A stretch of DNA of 64,000 nt from NCBI GenBank assembly GCA_963854835.1, contig OY978526.1, forward strand, positions 76,914,418 through 76,978,417, read 5' to 3'. This document shows, piece after piece, positions 1 through 12,140 of the stretch. A program made the translations under genes and the position numbers. The stretch's first letter is position 1; each line of letters opens with the position of its first letter. The stretch is from Megamerina dolium (taxonomy: Eukaryota > Arthropoda > Insecta > Diptera > Megamerinidae). Under the pieces are notes generated by a model. It saw only the letters and a program-made list of their open reading frames with translations, was not told the origin of the DNA and ran no database searches.

Positions 1-490
1 AGCAACAGCAACAACATGTCGCAGTTGTGGTAAAACAAATGTGCAGCTTTATGATTTATTTCCAACAACAACAGCAGCAGCACATGATGATATAATGGTA
101 ATGGACACAGGTGGAGATGGTGGTGGTGGTGGTGGTGGTGGTGGTGGTGGTGGTGGTGGTGGTGGTGGTGTTGCTGATGATGATGACGATGATGATGGTG
201 GCGAAGGCGGAGTTGTTACTAGTGCTACTGTTGGTGCTACTACTACTCCGACGATAGCACCTCATTTTGATATTGATGGCAACTTAATGGATGTTGCTGC
301 TACTGCAATAATATCAACACCCTCAACTCAAGCAACAGCATCACGAACTTTACGACAAACAACATCATCTCGTATGCCAGCTAATATTGCCACTGCTAAT
401 GTGTTAAGAGCAGCATCCGCAAAAGCTGCTGCACAGGGTCACAGTCAAATGGAGAATATTTTACAAGAAATGCAAATTTGGCAATTAGGG
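1..490 (+). CDS. Partial exon of a probable ZAD (zinc-finger-associated domain) protein
   Basis: The reading frame enters from outside the window (first full codon at base 2) and runs 163 codons to a splice donor at 491. Residues 6-9 are C-R-S-C, followed by G-K-T-N and then L-Y-D-L-F. This matches the first half of ZAD domains, which open with CxxC and a short hydrophobic stretch. The exon ends I-L-Q-E-M-Q-I-W-Q-L-G, the position where ZADs carry a helix before the second cysteine pair, which would lie in the next exon. ZADs are mostly dimerisation modules of arthropod C2H2 transcription factors. Unusually, about 120 low-complexity residues sit between the two parts: 17 glycines (residues 40-56, a GGT repeat), seven aspartates (59-65), then Thr/Ala-rich sequence. 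If splicing fails the frame stops at 620-622. No C2H2 finger is visible in the window. The domain call rests on the motif alone; it could be another Cys-rich protein. Confidence 0.55.
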
Positions 491-496
491 GTAAGT
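489..496 (+). other. Splice donor at the end of the exon
   Basis: GG|GTAAGT closely fits the insect 5' splice consensus. It falls in phase 0 after codon GGG (488-490). Beyond it the frame loses coding character and enters AT-rich, microsatellite-rich DNA. No partner acceptor could be assigned in the window. Confidence 0.65.
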
Positions 497-1200
497 AGTA
501 CTACTATTATTATTAGTATTATGTGTACATATAGTTACTTTTTTTTTATTGTTGATAAAGTTAAAGTAGCTAGCTGCTGCTGCTGCTGCTGGCCTCAATT
601 TTCCACATTAATACACAGTTAAACATTTCAAATTTCCCCCGTTTAATTATCATAATTTTCTCATATACATGATGACTATGACGGCAATGACGACGACGAC
701 GACAACACGTTCACTTGCTACTTTTTTTTCCAATGACGAAGGATTGTTTGAAACTTGCTGTTGCTGCCTTTTCTTTTATTTGTATTTTTTCATCATCGTC
801 GTTGTCGTTGTCGTCTTCTTTCAATGCTATTGCCTGTCATCAGCACGATGAAGAGTGTTGCCAGATGAATTGGGTTTTAATATCCTTGGGGAGTCCTACT
901 TATGTCGGAGAAAGTTTCATGGATTTACTGTTCAACACGTAATGTTTTATATTTCGATGAGGCAAATTTCTTGTAGATAATTTTTGAAACTTTGTAAATA
1001 AAAAATTTGATCTATAGGTTTAGACAGCACAAAAGTGCTAGTAAAAAGGTGTGAAATAGTTTTAATCGTATTTCGGGCGACGGCACACAGAATCCTGTTT
1101 AAAATAGTTGAAAATATGTGAACATGAATTTCAAATAATATCTTTTCGTTTTTTGGAGCCATTTTTAAGTACCTAGAAACCCTGAGAGGTTATTTTTCTG
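497..1200 (+). other. Presumed intron start, microsatellite-rich
   Basis: Contains (CTG)n at 573-591, GACGAC runs near 690-705 and GTC/GTT runs near 795-815, then AT-rich sequence. The short open frames here are produced by the triplet runs. No gene seen. Confidence 0.5.
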
Positions 1201-1557
1201 ACGCAAATTTTTGTTGAAGAAAATTGCTGCAGTTATATTACAAAATTTGCTTCTCTGACTGGGATAGTACAAAAATCTTGGCCTAAAATCCACGGAAAAT
1301 GTGAAAATGAAATCGGAATATCATATTTTCGTTGTTTTTCAAATTTTGGTACAAAACTTTTGAAAGCTCATAGTTTATGCTTTTGAAAAATGTTTTGTCA
1401 TGGCTACAATTATGAATAATGTTGAGAAAAAGTTTGTTACTAAAAGCTTTTTATATTTTCGAGTGAAAAGCAGTGTTTTTGACTCGTTCGCATTTTCAAA
1501 TATTGAAACCATTGATAACTTTGAAAAAACTCAGAAAACTCAACGTTTGAAAGTGTT
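1201..1557. other. AT-rich stretch without recognised features
   Basis: No coding signal, transposon or microsatellite is apparent. It leads directly into the tandem array that starts at about 1558. Confidence 0.4.
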
Positions 1558-2415
1558 GAATTTGAAGCTTTAAATTTTTTGTAGTTTTTGTAAAGAAATT
1601 CTCTAAAATAAAGCCTCAAAATGTGAATTTTTCGTTTGAAAATCAACTTCAAAATATATTTTCGAAATATATTATGACAATTTTTCTTATTTTTTTTTTT
1701 TCGTGGGGTTTGGGGCAATTTAAAACCCGAATTATAGTGAAATTATTTCTAGGAAATGTTTGATTTTTCTTTTAAATTTATTTTAAAACATATCGTTTTT
1801 TAACTTTATTGGTAAATTTTCTTTAAAATCAATCAGATTTGATTTGAATTTGAAGCTTTAAACTTTTTGTAGTTTTTGTAAAAAGATTCTCTAAAATAAA
1901 GCCTCAAAATGCCAATTTTTCGTTTGAAAATCAACTTCAAAATATATTTTCGAAATATATTATGACAATTTTTCTTATTTTTTTTTTTCGTGGGGTTTGG
2001 GGCAGTTCAAAACCCGAATTAGAGTAAATTATTTCTTGGAAAAGTTTGATTTTTCTTTTAAATTTAATTTAAAACATAACATTTTTCAACTTTATTGGTA
2101 AATTTTCTTTAAAATCAATCAGATTTGATTTGAATTTGAAGCTTTAAACTTTTTGTAGTTTTTGTAAAAAGATTCTCTAAAATAAAGCCTCAAAATGTCA
2201 ATTTTTCTTTTGAAAATCAACTTCAAAATATATTTTCGAAATATATTATGACAATTTTTCTTATTTTTTTTTCGAGGGGTTTGGGGCAGTTCAAAACCCG
2301 AATTAGAGTAAATTATTTCTTGGAAAAGTATGATTTTTCTTTTAAATTTAATTTAAAACATAACATTTTTCAACTTTATTGGTAAATTTTCTTTAAAATC
2401 AATGAGATTTGACAA
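1558..2415. repeat. Tandem array, three copies of a ~287 bp unit
   Basis: The marker TTTGAAGCTT recurs at 1561, 1849 and 2135, giving spacings of 288 and 286. Each unit continues with AATAAAGCCTCAAAATG, an inverted ATATTTTCGAAATAT core, a T run and GGGGTTTGGGGCA. Copies 2 and 3 are nearly identical while copy 1 is more diverged. The minus-strand open frame at 1440-1718 is a by-product of this unit. Confidence 0.9.
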
Positions 2416-3180
2416 TAAAAAATATTTTCAATTTAAGCTCTTGAATTGCCTTGCATATTGTCATCATGTCTTTGAAACATTTAAGATTCTCGATAACGAA
2501 GTGAAATCATTTTTAATGGATGTATTTTGAAGGACATTAAGGGATAATGGGCTTTCTTTGATTGTGATTGCATGAGAATATCAAATATCACTTTAATCCT
2601 AGAAAAACAACATAAATTAATTGTACGCAGAGTTTATTTGAGCACAGTATTCATAATTTATGTCTGCGACGCTATAAGGGTTAATAAAAAAGTTGTAAAT
2701 GTTTGAAAAATTCAACTTAAATGAAATTTGTTAAGTTTTATCTTGCGTTTTTTATCTTATACACGCTGACAAAAGGGAGAGCACAAACATCTAACACCCC
2801 TATAGTTTTAAAACCAATTGGGATTTCAATATAAAACAAACAAACAAAAAATGGTAAATCAAAATTGACTGTCACATCGTATTAACAAACATCCCAATCT
2901 ACTTATCTACGAATCTCCCCCACTTACTGTATGGGCAAACATATTTGCTATTAAATAATTAAGCGTCGTTGGTTAGTTCAATATGTATAATGCCCTCATT
3001 TTGTGTAAAACTGCTCAGAGAAAAAATGTAAAAGAATAAAAAGAAAAAGAAAAAGACACCAAAAAAAAAAAAAATGGTTGAAAACCAAAATTGACAATCA
3101 GAAATAATCCTACTTAATAGCTTGTACACTGCACTCACTCTGATTTGCGCACTGTGAGCATGATTTTTCAATATTCTCTA
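2416..3180. other. AT-rich unique sequence, nothing recognised
   Basis: A poly-A run (about 3061-3074) and ordinary AT-rich DNA. No motif, repeat or coding frame is supported. Confidence 0.4.
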
Positions 3181-3960
3181 ATTATCTTATTTCATTTATA
3201 CATATCATACATAGCATACATACCAACCATTCCATAATTCATGCAACCAACTAACTATGACTCGTCATTGAAATATTCTAAACAACATAACGGCAAACAT
3301 CCGCGCGCCGTCTCTACTGCCCTGCCCCACCACTCAATATATGAAATGACTTGCAATTGTTCAATGACCAACCATCTCATCATACAGAGATTAGAGCAAA
3401 ATTGAACACAAAAAGTCATTTCAAGTTGTAGCCATTTTATGTTATAGCTTTTGTATGGTACCCGTATCACTACATAGCATTACGGGTACATTAATACCAT
3501 CAGCACCACCAGCAGCAGCAGCACCAGCACCACCACTTCGACCACCTTAACGTCCCTCAAAGAAAGAGCAACAAATTTATTATGCCATTGGGAAAACTCA
3601 TCATCGTCATCGTCATCGTCGTCGTTCCAACAATGTTAAAAGAATTGTCATGGTGAGTGACATATTGATTTCTATAGCCAGACGACATTAGTAAGTATCT
3701 CCATATGCTTCATGCGGACATAAATATGTTTCAGATACTACATACTACAAGTATGTGTATTTAGGATGGGGCATTCATTCATTCATTCATTCATTCATTT
3801 ATTCATCTGATCAAAAAATGAAAATAACCTGTGAAATTTTCACATCATTCACACATGTGGTAAAAACTCCAACAATTATACATAATACAATAATAATAAC
3901 CACATCCTAAAATGTAAAAAAATATATATTGTGGCTTAGCTCGAGTCATCGGTTGGTTTC
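3181..3960. repeat. Microsatellite cluster
   Basis: Contains CAGCACCACCAGCAG-type runs (about 3500-3535), TCATCG repeats (3600-3624) and (ATTC)n at about 3774-3800. Typical simple-sequence DNA of fly introns or spacers. Confidence 0.8.
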
Positions 3961-4880
3961 ATTTTCAATGATTTATAGCTCTTCTATTAAAGTAACTTCA
4001 TTCGGCCGAATTTTTATATGGATTCGTTGCCGATTTTTAACATAACATCGAAAAAAAAAAATTCAATACCGTGAAACCACAGCTTCGCGGAGTCCAGGCG
4101 AACCCAATTTTGTGATTTTCTGAAGAAAATTCTCCTGAGGCTAGTGCGTCCTAAGTTCAGTTTTTGAGACTCGTGCTCAGATAATTTGTTTTCTGACTTG
4201 GGCTCATCCGTTCAACAGGAGCACTAACATTTTCATCTGAGCGAACCGAAGAATAGCTTGCATTGCTCAGTAGTTAGTGCTACTAGCTACTAGTGCTCTG
4301 ATTAACATCATCTTTGAAGAAAGATACAAATATTCAATTTACCCATAAACGAAATTTGTTAATGGTAGTTTCGTTGAAAGCTTTATAACAAAGCCCAGAG
4401 AAGTGGCTTGACAAAAGTTGTTCCTCTCGGAATCGACTAATATACGTAGGACTATTTCAAAACTGCCTAATATTGAAGAAGAAACTCAATGCAATTCCAG
4501 AACTCGAATTTCTCCAAAGCTTCTAGTGCCAATTACACTAGTAGACAGAAAATAAGCACCTTAATAAAAGTATGTTTTCTCGACTAAGTATGGCCCGCTG
4601 AAAATGACACTCATTTATTTTTCCAAGGGAGCGTTTTCGAGATATTTACGAAAAATGTGTTTATTCGCACTTTTTTCAGTTATTGGCAAAAATCTAGTAA
4701 ACATTTTATACATATTCCATGACTTGCACGCTATTCGAAAGATGTGATATATTGGTCCCTCCGAAGATATGCTATTTGTGTCGATTGGATTAATTTTGAC
4801 TGAGTCATAGGCGGTGAAATTTGAAAAAGTAGATTTTTTGACCTTTTTTTGAAAATTACAAATTTTCAGCTGATCCATTG
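3961..4880. other. Unassigned AT-rich sequence
   Basis: No transposon or coding signature was recognised. The open frame on the minus strand at 4615-4884 is short and has no family resemblance. Confidence 0.35.
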
Positions 4881-5036
4881 ACATGGGAAATAAATTATTT
4901 CACATATTTTGAAAATTATAGGTGAAAGATAATTTTATGGCGAAGATTTTAAGTGGGAGGTAGGCGTGGATTTCATCGCACCCCGCCCATTTTCAGATAT
5001 ATTAGTTCTAAGCTATAAAAAAAATAGCAGTTAGTA
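4881..5036 (-). repeat. Single diverged 153-bp satellite monomer, reverse orientation
   Basis: The stretch GTGGGAGGTAGGCGTGGATTT at 4953-4974 is the complement of the 'cgcctacctcccac' box shared by the ~153 bp monomers at 11 and 31 kb, followed by a GCCCATTTTC segment also seen in them. It abuts the SINE-2 copy at about 5041. Confidence 0.5.
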
Positions 5037-5040
5037 GTTG

Positions 5041-5190
5041 AACTACAACAACAGGAACACATCCATCAACTTAAGGCTTCCCAAGAACGGATGGGTCTCC
5101 GTCACGGAAGCACTCGACCTTACTGGTCGACCAAAGACTGTTCACCTCAGCACATACGGGCATGTTTATTGTATCCATCAATCCAAGCAG
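5041..5190 (+). mobile_element. Diverged SINE-2 copy
   Basis: Bases 5078-5150 (CTTCCCAAGAACGGATGGGT..., GGAAGCACTCGACC, GGTCGACCAA, TTCACCTCAG) are the same body found in reverse at 25.7, 33.5 and 34.6 kb. The hairpin and CAA tail are degraded. The open frame of 100 codons here, and an alternative frame, are incidental to the repeat. Confidence 0.7.
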
Positions 5191-6490
5191 ATCTGCATTA
5201 AAACTAGCATCCATCACCATTATAATAATGAACAAATATTTCACCCGGCTCCGTCATGTACATCTACTGCAAAAGGAACCTCAGCCAATATGTCCCCACT
5301 AACTGTGATCCAACCTAAACCCTCTATAATTACTTTCTGATCCATCCGCGTGTACTATATTGCATATATGAAATCTAATTTCTTATCTTCACTTAATGCC
5401 TGCCAGCTTCTAGATTTCAAGTCTGCAAATCGAATGACTTGTTGCATTGCATTTCCCCACATGCTTCAGAGTTTCTGTCACTTGTTTCGAGCACAAAAAA
5501 GTTGTCAGTGTCATTTTCAAAAATCAACAACCGATGGCCCAACCTTTTATATATATGAGCTATTTATACACTCATCCATTTGTATTTGAAAAACACTCGG
5601 TAAAGTAAGCTTGGCCTAAGGAAATTATGTACTTTTAACAAACATTTGCAAATAAAATTGTATATTTGCACATCTAAATACGTAAGAGAGACCCAACATT
5701 TTTTCATTTTCATTGAAAATCATGCCTTTGGGATATGACCGAAAAAAAGGGTCCAAAATATACATAAATGTGGTTTAAGGTTGGGCGGGAGGAGAATAAA
5801 AAAATAATAAAGAAACTAGATAAATAATAAATGGGCAAAATAAAATTAGGTTCAAGAAAATATTGCTTGCTCTTCACGTATGTGTATGTGTTTATTTATT
5901 TTCTATTACTTATTAGTTCGATGTTTTATACCACATGTCCTGAATATACAATAAGTATTATCCCCAAACCCAAATCCCCCTCCTATATGCAGACATTTAC
6001 TCGTACATATAAAATGAAATGAACCTCAAGACCATCAAATTGTTTACTTTTCTTGTTTATATTGTACGAGCAAAGAAAAAAAAAATTCATATTTCATTTA
6101 ATTTAATTTCATTTTTCTTGCGGCCATATAAATTTACATACAATTATTGCCGAACATAAAAAGTAATGATAGCTCATTAGGTTTTTATTAGAGGTTTTGA
6201 TTTTTGATTTAAAATCAAAGAAATGCATTATAAATAATGCAGGCCTTATTTAGGAAAATCCATATTTTGATTGGGTATAATACTGTTTTTCAGACTAAAC
6301 TGCCTGTTTTTGATTTGAAGATTAAGAAGAGTTCTCCAAGCTATTTTTCAACGTAATGATCCAATTAGAAGTACTCGACCAAGACTTTTTAATTAGATTG
6401 CATCTGAATTTCGATTTTAAAGCATACTTTCTCAGAATAACATAACTACCCGCTCCCTAAGCTATTTTTTAACGGACTGCTTCAATTACA
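5191..6490. other. Unassigned AT-rich sequence
   Basis: Several short open frames (for example 5350-5589 and 5831-6022) lack codon bias or family motifs. No repeat recognised at this resolution. Confidence 0.35.
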
Positions 6491-6499
6491 AATGATTGA

Positions 6500-7810
6500 C
6501 CAAGATTTCTAATCAACTTGGATCTCATTTTTGATTTGATTGCATATTTTGTAATAGCTCTCGATGTGTGAAAGTGATTTAAAAGACTCAGTTGTTGATC
6601 TAAGTTGCACATTGTTCACCGTCGGTTTAAGTGGTTGGTATTTTATTGGTTTTTTTTGTAAATGCCATAGCTCAGTTGGTGGTCTGTGCATGTTTCGGAC
6701 ATTTTCATCCCTGCGACAACAACCAGAAAAAAGTGATGTCACAGGGGTTTTGCGGTTTCGGATTTAGGATTGGTCAATAAAAGAAGTTTCATAAAGGGCT
6801 CTGTGACAAAAATCATAAAAAAGTGATGTCACAAAGGTTCTAACGTTTGGAATCATCCATGTAACTTCTCTTGATGTGCTAAAATGATTTAAAAGGCTTA
6901 GTTGTTGATCTAAGTTGCACATTGTTCGGCGCCAGTTTATGTGGCCGGTGATTTATTGCTTTTTTGTAAATACCGTAGTTCGGTAGGTGCTCCGTGCTTG
7001 ACTCGGAAATGTTCATCCCTGTGACAAAAACCAGAGAGAAAGTGATGTCACAGGGGTTTTACCATTTCGGATTTGGGATTGGCCATTAAAAACAGTTTCT
7101 TAAAGAGCTCTGTGACAAAAAAATCATAAAAAAAATTATGTCACAAAGGTTCTAACGTTTGGAATCGTCCCTGAGAAAACCATCTAAAAGCGCTCTGTGA
7201 TAAAAATCAGAAAGAATCGGTCAATGAGAAAAGCTTCTGAAAGAGCTCTGTAACAAACAAGGGTTGAGTCATTTCGGAATCGGCCAATATAGTTTGCTCT
7301 CTTTCAATACAGCTTCTTGGAGAGCTCTGTGACAAAAACCAGAAAGAAAGTGATGTCACAAAGGTTCTAACGTTTGGAATCGGCCATGTAATATCTCTTG
7401 ATGTGCTAAAATAATTTAAAAAGCTTAGTTGTTGATCTAAGTTGCTCAGATGTTGTTCAGGGACGCTTTAAGTGGCTGGTGTTTTATTGCTTTTTTTTTT
7501 TGTAAATGCCGTAGCTCGGTAGGTGCTCTGTGCTTGACTCGGAAATGTTCATCCCTGTGACAAAAACCAGAAAGAAAGCGATGTCACAGAGGTTCTAACG
7601 TTTGGAATCGTCCCTGAGAAAACCATCTAAAAGCGCTCTGTGATAAAAATCAGAAAGACGTGATGTTACTCGAGTTCTGCCGTTCGGAATCGGTCAATGA
7701 GAAAAGCTTCTGAAAGAGCTCTATAACAAAAATCATAAAAAGTGCTGTCGCAAGGGTTGAGTCATTTCAGAATCGGCCAATATAGTTTGCTCTCTTCCAA
7801 TAACGCTCAA
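6500..7810 (+). repeat. Tandem/compound array built from SINE-1-like segments
   Basis: The marker GTTGTTGATCTAAGTTGC occurs at 6591, 6901 and 7428. Between these, the block GAGCTCTGTGACAAAAA(T/C)CA, AGTGATGTCACA and GTTCTAACGTTTGGAATCG repeats many times. These blocks match the body of SINE-1 (compare 23630-23690). Near 6665, 6973 and 7510 there is a tRNA A-box-like ATAGCTCAGTTGGTG / GTAGCTCGGTAGGTG. Unit lengths are about 310 and 220 bp mixed. Confidence 0.75.
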
Positions 7811-8110
7811 ATTTACCACGCATAACATTTTGACAGTTACTTTGACAACTCATTACATAGTATGCAGATATTATGTAAAACCTTTATTCAAATCAAATAG
7901 TAAAACCATGCAGAAGCGAAAGAGATGGATATATTTTAATTTATCCAACCGTCTAATTGAAGAATTTTCAAGTTGAAGTAATTTATTTTATATTCCCCAT
8001 ACCAGTATTCATATACTAGTATTTATGTAAATTGTAGCTGGTGGCAACACCGTATCGATGCGCTTGACGTTCGTTGATTTTTGTTGTCATGAGTTTCTTT
8101 CACACTTTTT
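7811..8110. other. AT-rich unique sequence
   Basis: No feature recognised. Confidence 0.35.
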
Positions 8111-8159
8111 AATGTGTTCGCTCGTTAGTACATAATTGCTGAGTTATATATTTCACAAG

Positions 8160-8192
<33 letters not shown>

Positions 8193-8656
8193 AACAGCAG
8201 CAGCAGCAGCAGCAACAAGGATAAGGAGAATAATGAAAAGCGAGCGGTAGAAGGAAGCGAAGAGAAGAGAAGAGAAGAGAAGAGTAGCACCTTTAGCAAA
8301 CTGTAAAAACCGAGTGACAGTCAGAGTTTCGTCATGTGTTCCTAATTCATTTACAGGTGTGCTCATTTCTCATTTGCATTTCTCTCTGGATGTATATGTG
8401 TGCCTGTATGTGTATGTGTGTGTGTGTATAATTTTATATGAGCATGTTTTTCATTGTGGCATGATGGTGGTTGGTAGTAGTAGCAAAGTGTTTTTCTTTT
8501 GATTTCATGCAATTATCACATTTTTTGTTTGCTTGTCGATCTCTTACCCCTTTATTCTATACTTTTCTTCCTTCTATTCTATAATTTTTTTTTTTCTGTT
8601 TCATTTTGTATTGTTTGGGGAGTTTTTTCTTTTTTGTTGGTTGAAAATCAATTTTT

Positions 8657-8691
<35 letters not shown>

Positions 8692-8727
8692 TACCATCAT
8701 TATCATTGTCATCGTCGTTGTCATTGT

Positions 8728-8764
<37 letters not shown>

Positions 8765-8880
8765 ATTCTTTTTTATTGCTTGCTGTTGCTTTGATTTCGA
8801 TATTTAAATTGTTGCCATTATTCGGTTTTCTTTACTTGTTACACTATTTATGTGTATATTATATATAAGCACCCTACATT
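8111..8880. repeat. Microsatellite cluster (ACA, CAG, AGAAG, GT, TCA, TTG)
   Basis: (ACA)n about 8160-8190, (CAG)n about 8197-8213, (AGAAG)n about 8260-8285, GT-rich 8395-8428, (TCA)n about 8659-8691 and (TTG)n about 8730-8763. The poly-Val, poly-His, poly-Ser and poly-Cys open frames are these runs translated. Confidence 0.9.
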
Positions 8881-9050
8881 CAAGAGCAAAAATATATAGA
8901 TATTCGATTCTTTCGTTTCGATTGTAACAATCAATAAGAATGAGTGGTAGATATGGTAAAAAAAAAAAAAAACAAAAATAAAAGCCGATTTAGCTGTGTT
9001 GATAAGACACCTGCTGTGATTGAAGAGCTCTTGAGCTGAAAGTTTACTTA
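8881..9050. other. Short AT-rich stretch
   Basis: Contains an A run at about 8959-8972. No further feature. Confidence 0.35.
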
Positions 9051-9296
9051 TACGATTATTTTTTGTAATAAATGTATGAATTTGAAAATGGCGATAATCG
9101 AATAAAAATCACCCTTAGCTTTCATGCAAAAGTATGTTTTCGAATATATATTTTTCCACTTTGTGCACTGTAGCATAAAGCTATTGACCTTAGACTTGGC
9201 CATTTTGTTTATTTTCACTACTTAATGATTTAGTTGGAAAATGGTAATAATCGGCTTAATACCAAGCCTAGCTCCCATAGAAAAGTATATTTTCGA

Positions 9297-9327
<31 letters not shown>

Positions 9328-9510
9328 TTTTGCACACTAAAATATAAAGCTACTGTGTCTAAACTCAGTACTTGCAATTATTTTTGTTTTTTGTTTTTGT
9401 TTTTTTTTTTCCTTATTAATAACCAAACGAGTTTTAGAATGGGCATCATCAAATGAATGTCACGCTTATCTCCTATGCAATAGTTTGGTTTCGAACATAT
9501 CTTTCATACA
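9050..9510 (+). repeat. Three diverged ~153-bp satellite monomers
   Basis: Boxes of the type 'gcttTCATGCAAAAGTATGTTTTCGAA' occur near 9120, 9275 and 9470. Each follows AAATGG and precedes 'CATAAAGCTATTG'-type sequence as in the 11 and 31 kb arrays. The third interval is lengthened by AT and T expansions (9295-9330, 9380-9410). Confidence 0.65.
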
Positions 9511-10620
9511 TAGAGTATGATTTCTAAGTTTCGTTATTACCGAAGCCAATTGCTTCCGTTTATTTTTTATTTACGATTTTGCATAGTCAGAAATTTGCGC
9601 TTGCATTAAGTTTTGTTGTTTTTTTGTTGTTATTTTTGCTTTGACCAATTTTGTATATATTTTGTTTCTATATTTTTTGTTGTTTTTTAGCATTGCTTTA
9701 TTCATGTGTAGGTACTTTATAAGCCCCCCCTCCCCTTCCTCTCCATTATGATGATGATGGACGATGTCAGCTTTTTTGACTTTTCCATTTGACATTTCCA
9801 TTTCATTATATTGCCGTTTTAATGTACAGTTAGTTGTATGTTGATGTTGATATTTTAATGGCAGCTCGCTTTATACTCGACTCTACTCTGCTCCTCACTC
9901 ATTCTTTAACTGTCATATTTTATGTCGTGACATTATAAATTTTTGTTTTGTGTTGTTGTTATTATTGTTATTGCTGTTATTGTTTATTGTATCATATGTA
10001 TGAATGCTGCTTTGAATGAAAGTGAGAGGTGTATAATATGCATGTACATATGTATAGTACTTTGTATATCTACATATGTATGTATGTGTGTATGCAGTAA
10101 AATGATAGTGAGAGTACAAAAGAGCGATTTAATGCATGAAATATAAATGAAAATTAAAATTTAATAACTCACACATGTATGTATGTATGTAAGAAGGTAT
10201 ATGTCTGTATATAGATACAATGTATGACATGCGGTATAAAGCACATATATATTTTACATATAAATACACGCTATCAAGATATATTGTGTATAATATCTAT
10301 ATATTATTCAACATGTGTGTATTTATATGCATATGATTGTGGTTGAATACAATCTCTTTTGCTCTCTGTCTGTGGCTTTTCCATCTACTGCGCATATGAA
10401 TGTATGTTGGCATTCCACACACACACAAATACACACACACATTCATACAGTGGGAATATGGATATCTCTCGGAAGTAAATTTCAAGTTTCATAAGTGTCC
10501 GTTTATGAAAGTTTGTAAATGTTCATATGCACGCATATGTACATGCCAAAATATGCACATAAATATGGAAAGGGTGTCTTTTTCGTGTGCCTTTTTATGA
10601 CATTGGGACAGATGTGGTCA
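9511..10620. repeat. Microsatellite- and TATG-rich sequence
   Basis: GTTGTT and ATTATTG runs near 9950-9985, TGTATG repeats at 10070-10200, ATATAT and CACACA runs to about 10440. No coding evidence. Confidence 0.75.
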
Positions 10621-10719
10621 CTGATTAATATTCTTGATAGTACAAAGAGTTTTAAAATGTTTGCCCAAAGGTCTAAAGTGGTTAAGAATACTTGATGACA
10701 TTTTGTTTATTGCACACAT

Positions 10720-12140
10720 ATTTTAGATTAGTTTTGTCTACAAGCAGATGTGTTCGATTGAAAATTTCCCATACAAAAATATAGTTTTTTATATTTTTCG
10801 AATTTGTCCACTCTTACATAAAGTTATAAGGCTGTAATTTGGTACATGAGATTATTTTCATCAATGAAATTACTAGTCCGAAAATTGCCGTATTTGATTG
10901 AAAACTTTACTTACCTCCCATACAAAATTTTGTTTTCGAATGAATATTTTTTTGAATTTGTGCACGTAAATATAAACTTATAAGGTTGCAAGTCGATACA
11001 TGAGATTATTTTTATCGGATAAATTACAAGTTTTAAAATGGCCACGTTCAGATGAAAGCTGCGCCTATCTCCCATACAAAAATTGATTTTCGAATGTATA
11101 TTTTCCGAATTTTCTTACTCACATATAAAGTTATAAGGCTGTAACTTGGTACATGAGATTATTTTCATCAATGAAATTACTAGTCCGAAAATTGTCGTAT
11201 TTGAATGAAAACTTTAACTACCTCCCATACAAAAGTTTGTTTTCGAATGAATATTTTTTGAATTTGTGCACGTAAATCTAAAGTTATAAGGTTGTAAGTC
11301 GATAGATGAGATTATTTTCATTAGCGAAATTACGAGTTTTAAAATGGTTATATTTGGATGAAAGCTTCGCCTATCTCCCATACAAAAATTGATTTTCGAA
11401 TTTATATTTTCCGAATTTTCCCACTAACATATAAAGTTATAAGGCTGTAATTTGGTACATGAGATTATTTTCATCAATGAAATTTCTAGTGTGAAAATGA
11501 TCCCATTCGAATGAAAACTTTACCTACCTCCCATACAAAAGTTTGTTTTCGAATGAATATTTTTTGAATTTGTGCACGTAAATATAAAGTTATAAGGTTG
11601 CAAGTCGATACATGAGATTATTTTTATCGGATAAATTACAAGTTTTAAAATGGCCACGTTCAGATGAAAGCTTCGCCTATCTCCCATACAAAAATTGATT
11701 TTCGAATTTATATTTTCCGAATTTTCCCACTAACATATAAAGTTATAAGGCTGTAATTTGGTACATGAGATTATTTTCATCAATGAAATTACTAGTCCGA
11801 AAATTGTCGTATTTGAATGAAAACTTTAACTACCTCCCATACAAAAGTTTGTTTTCGAATGAATATTTTTTGAATTTGTGCACGTAAATACAAAGTTAAA
11901 AGGTTGCAAGTCGATACATGAGATTATTTTCATGAGCGAAATTACAACTTTTAAAATGGCCACATTCAGATGAAAGCTTCGCCTATCTCCCATACAAAAA
12001 TTGATTTTCGAATTTATATTTTCTAAATTAGTGCACTTACAGTTATCAGGCTGCAATTCAATATATGACATTACATGATTGAAAATGACCATTTTCGGAT
12101 GCAAATTTCGCCTATCTCTCATACCAAAAAGATGTGTACA
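10720..12140 (+). repeat. Satellite array: 153-bp monomers arranged as 306-bp dimers
   Basis: CCCATACAAAA boxes start at 10768, 10917, 11071, 11224, 11377, 11530, 11683, 11836 and 11989, so most spacings are exactly 153. The longer marker TTATAAGGCTGTAA recurs at 10824, 11131, 11437 and 11743 (307, 306, 306), alternating with TATAAGGTTGCAAGTCG. Two monomer types therefore alternate as a dimer, and the dimers are more alike than the two halves. The last unit decays after 12000. Confidence 0.95.

Noticed and set aside
5038..5340. 100-codon open frame as a gene
   Set aside because: It begins at a TTG, and its first part is a diverged SINE-2 copy.
8109..8868. Open frames with poly-Val, poly-His, poly-Ser and poly-Cys
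   Set aside because: They are straight translations of TCA, TTG and CAA runs, with no domain, codon bias or splice context. The same applies to the frames at 12337-12895, 14757-15046, 18236-18619, 27439-28178, 47615-48521 and 56482-56824.
10720..12140. CRISPR-like regular spacing
   Set aside because: Repeats are 153 bp long with no unique spacers, in a eukaryotic genome; this is a satellite array.
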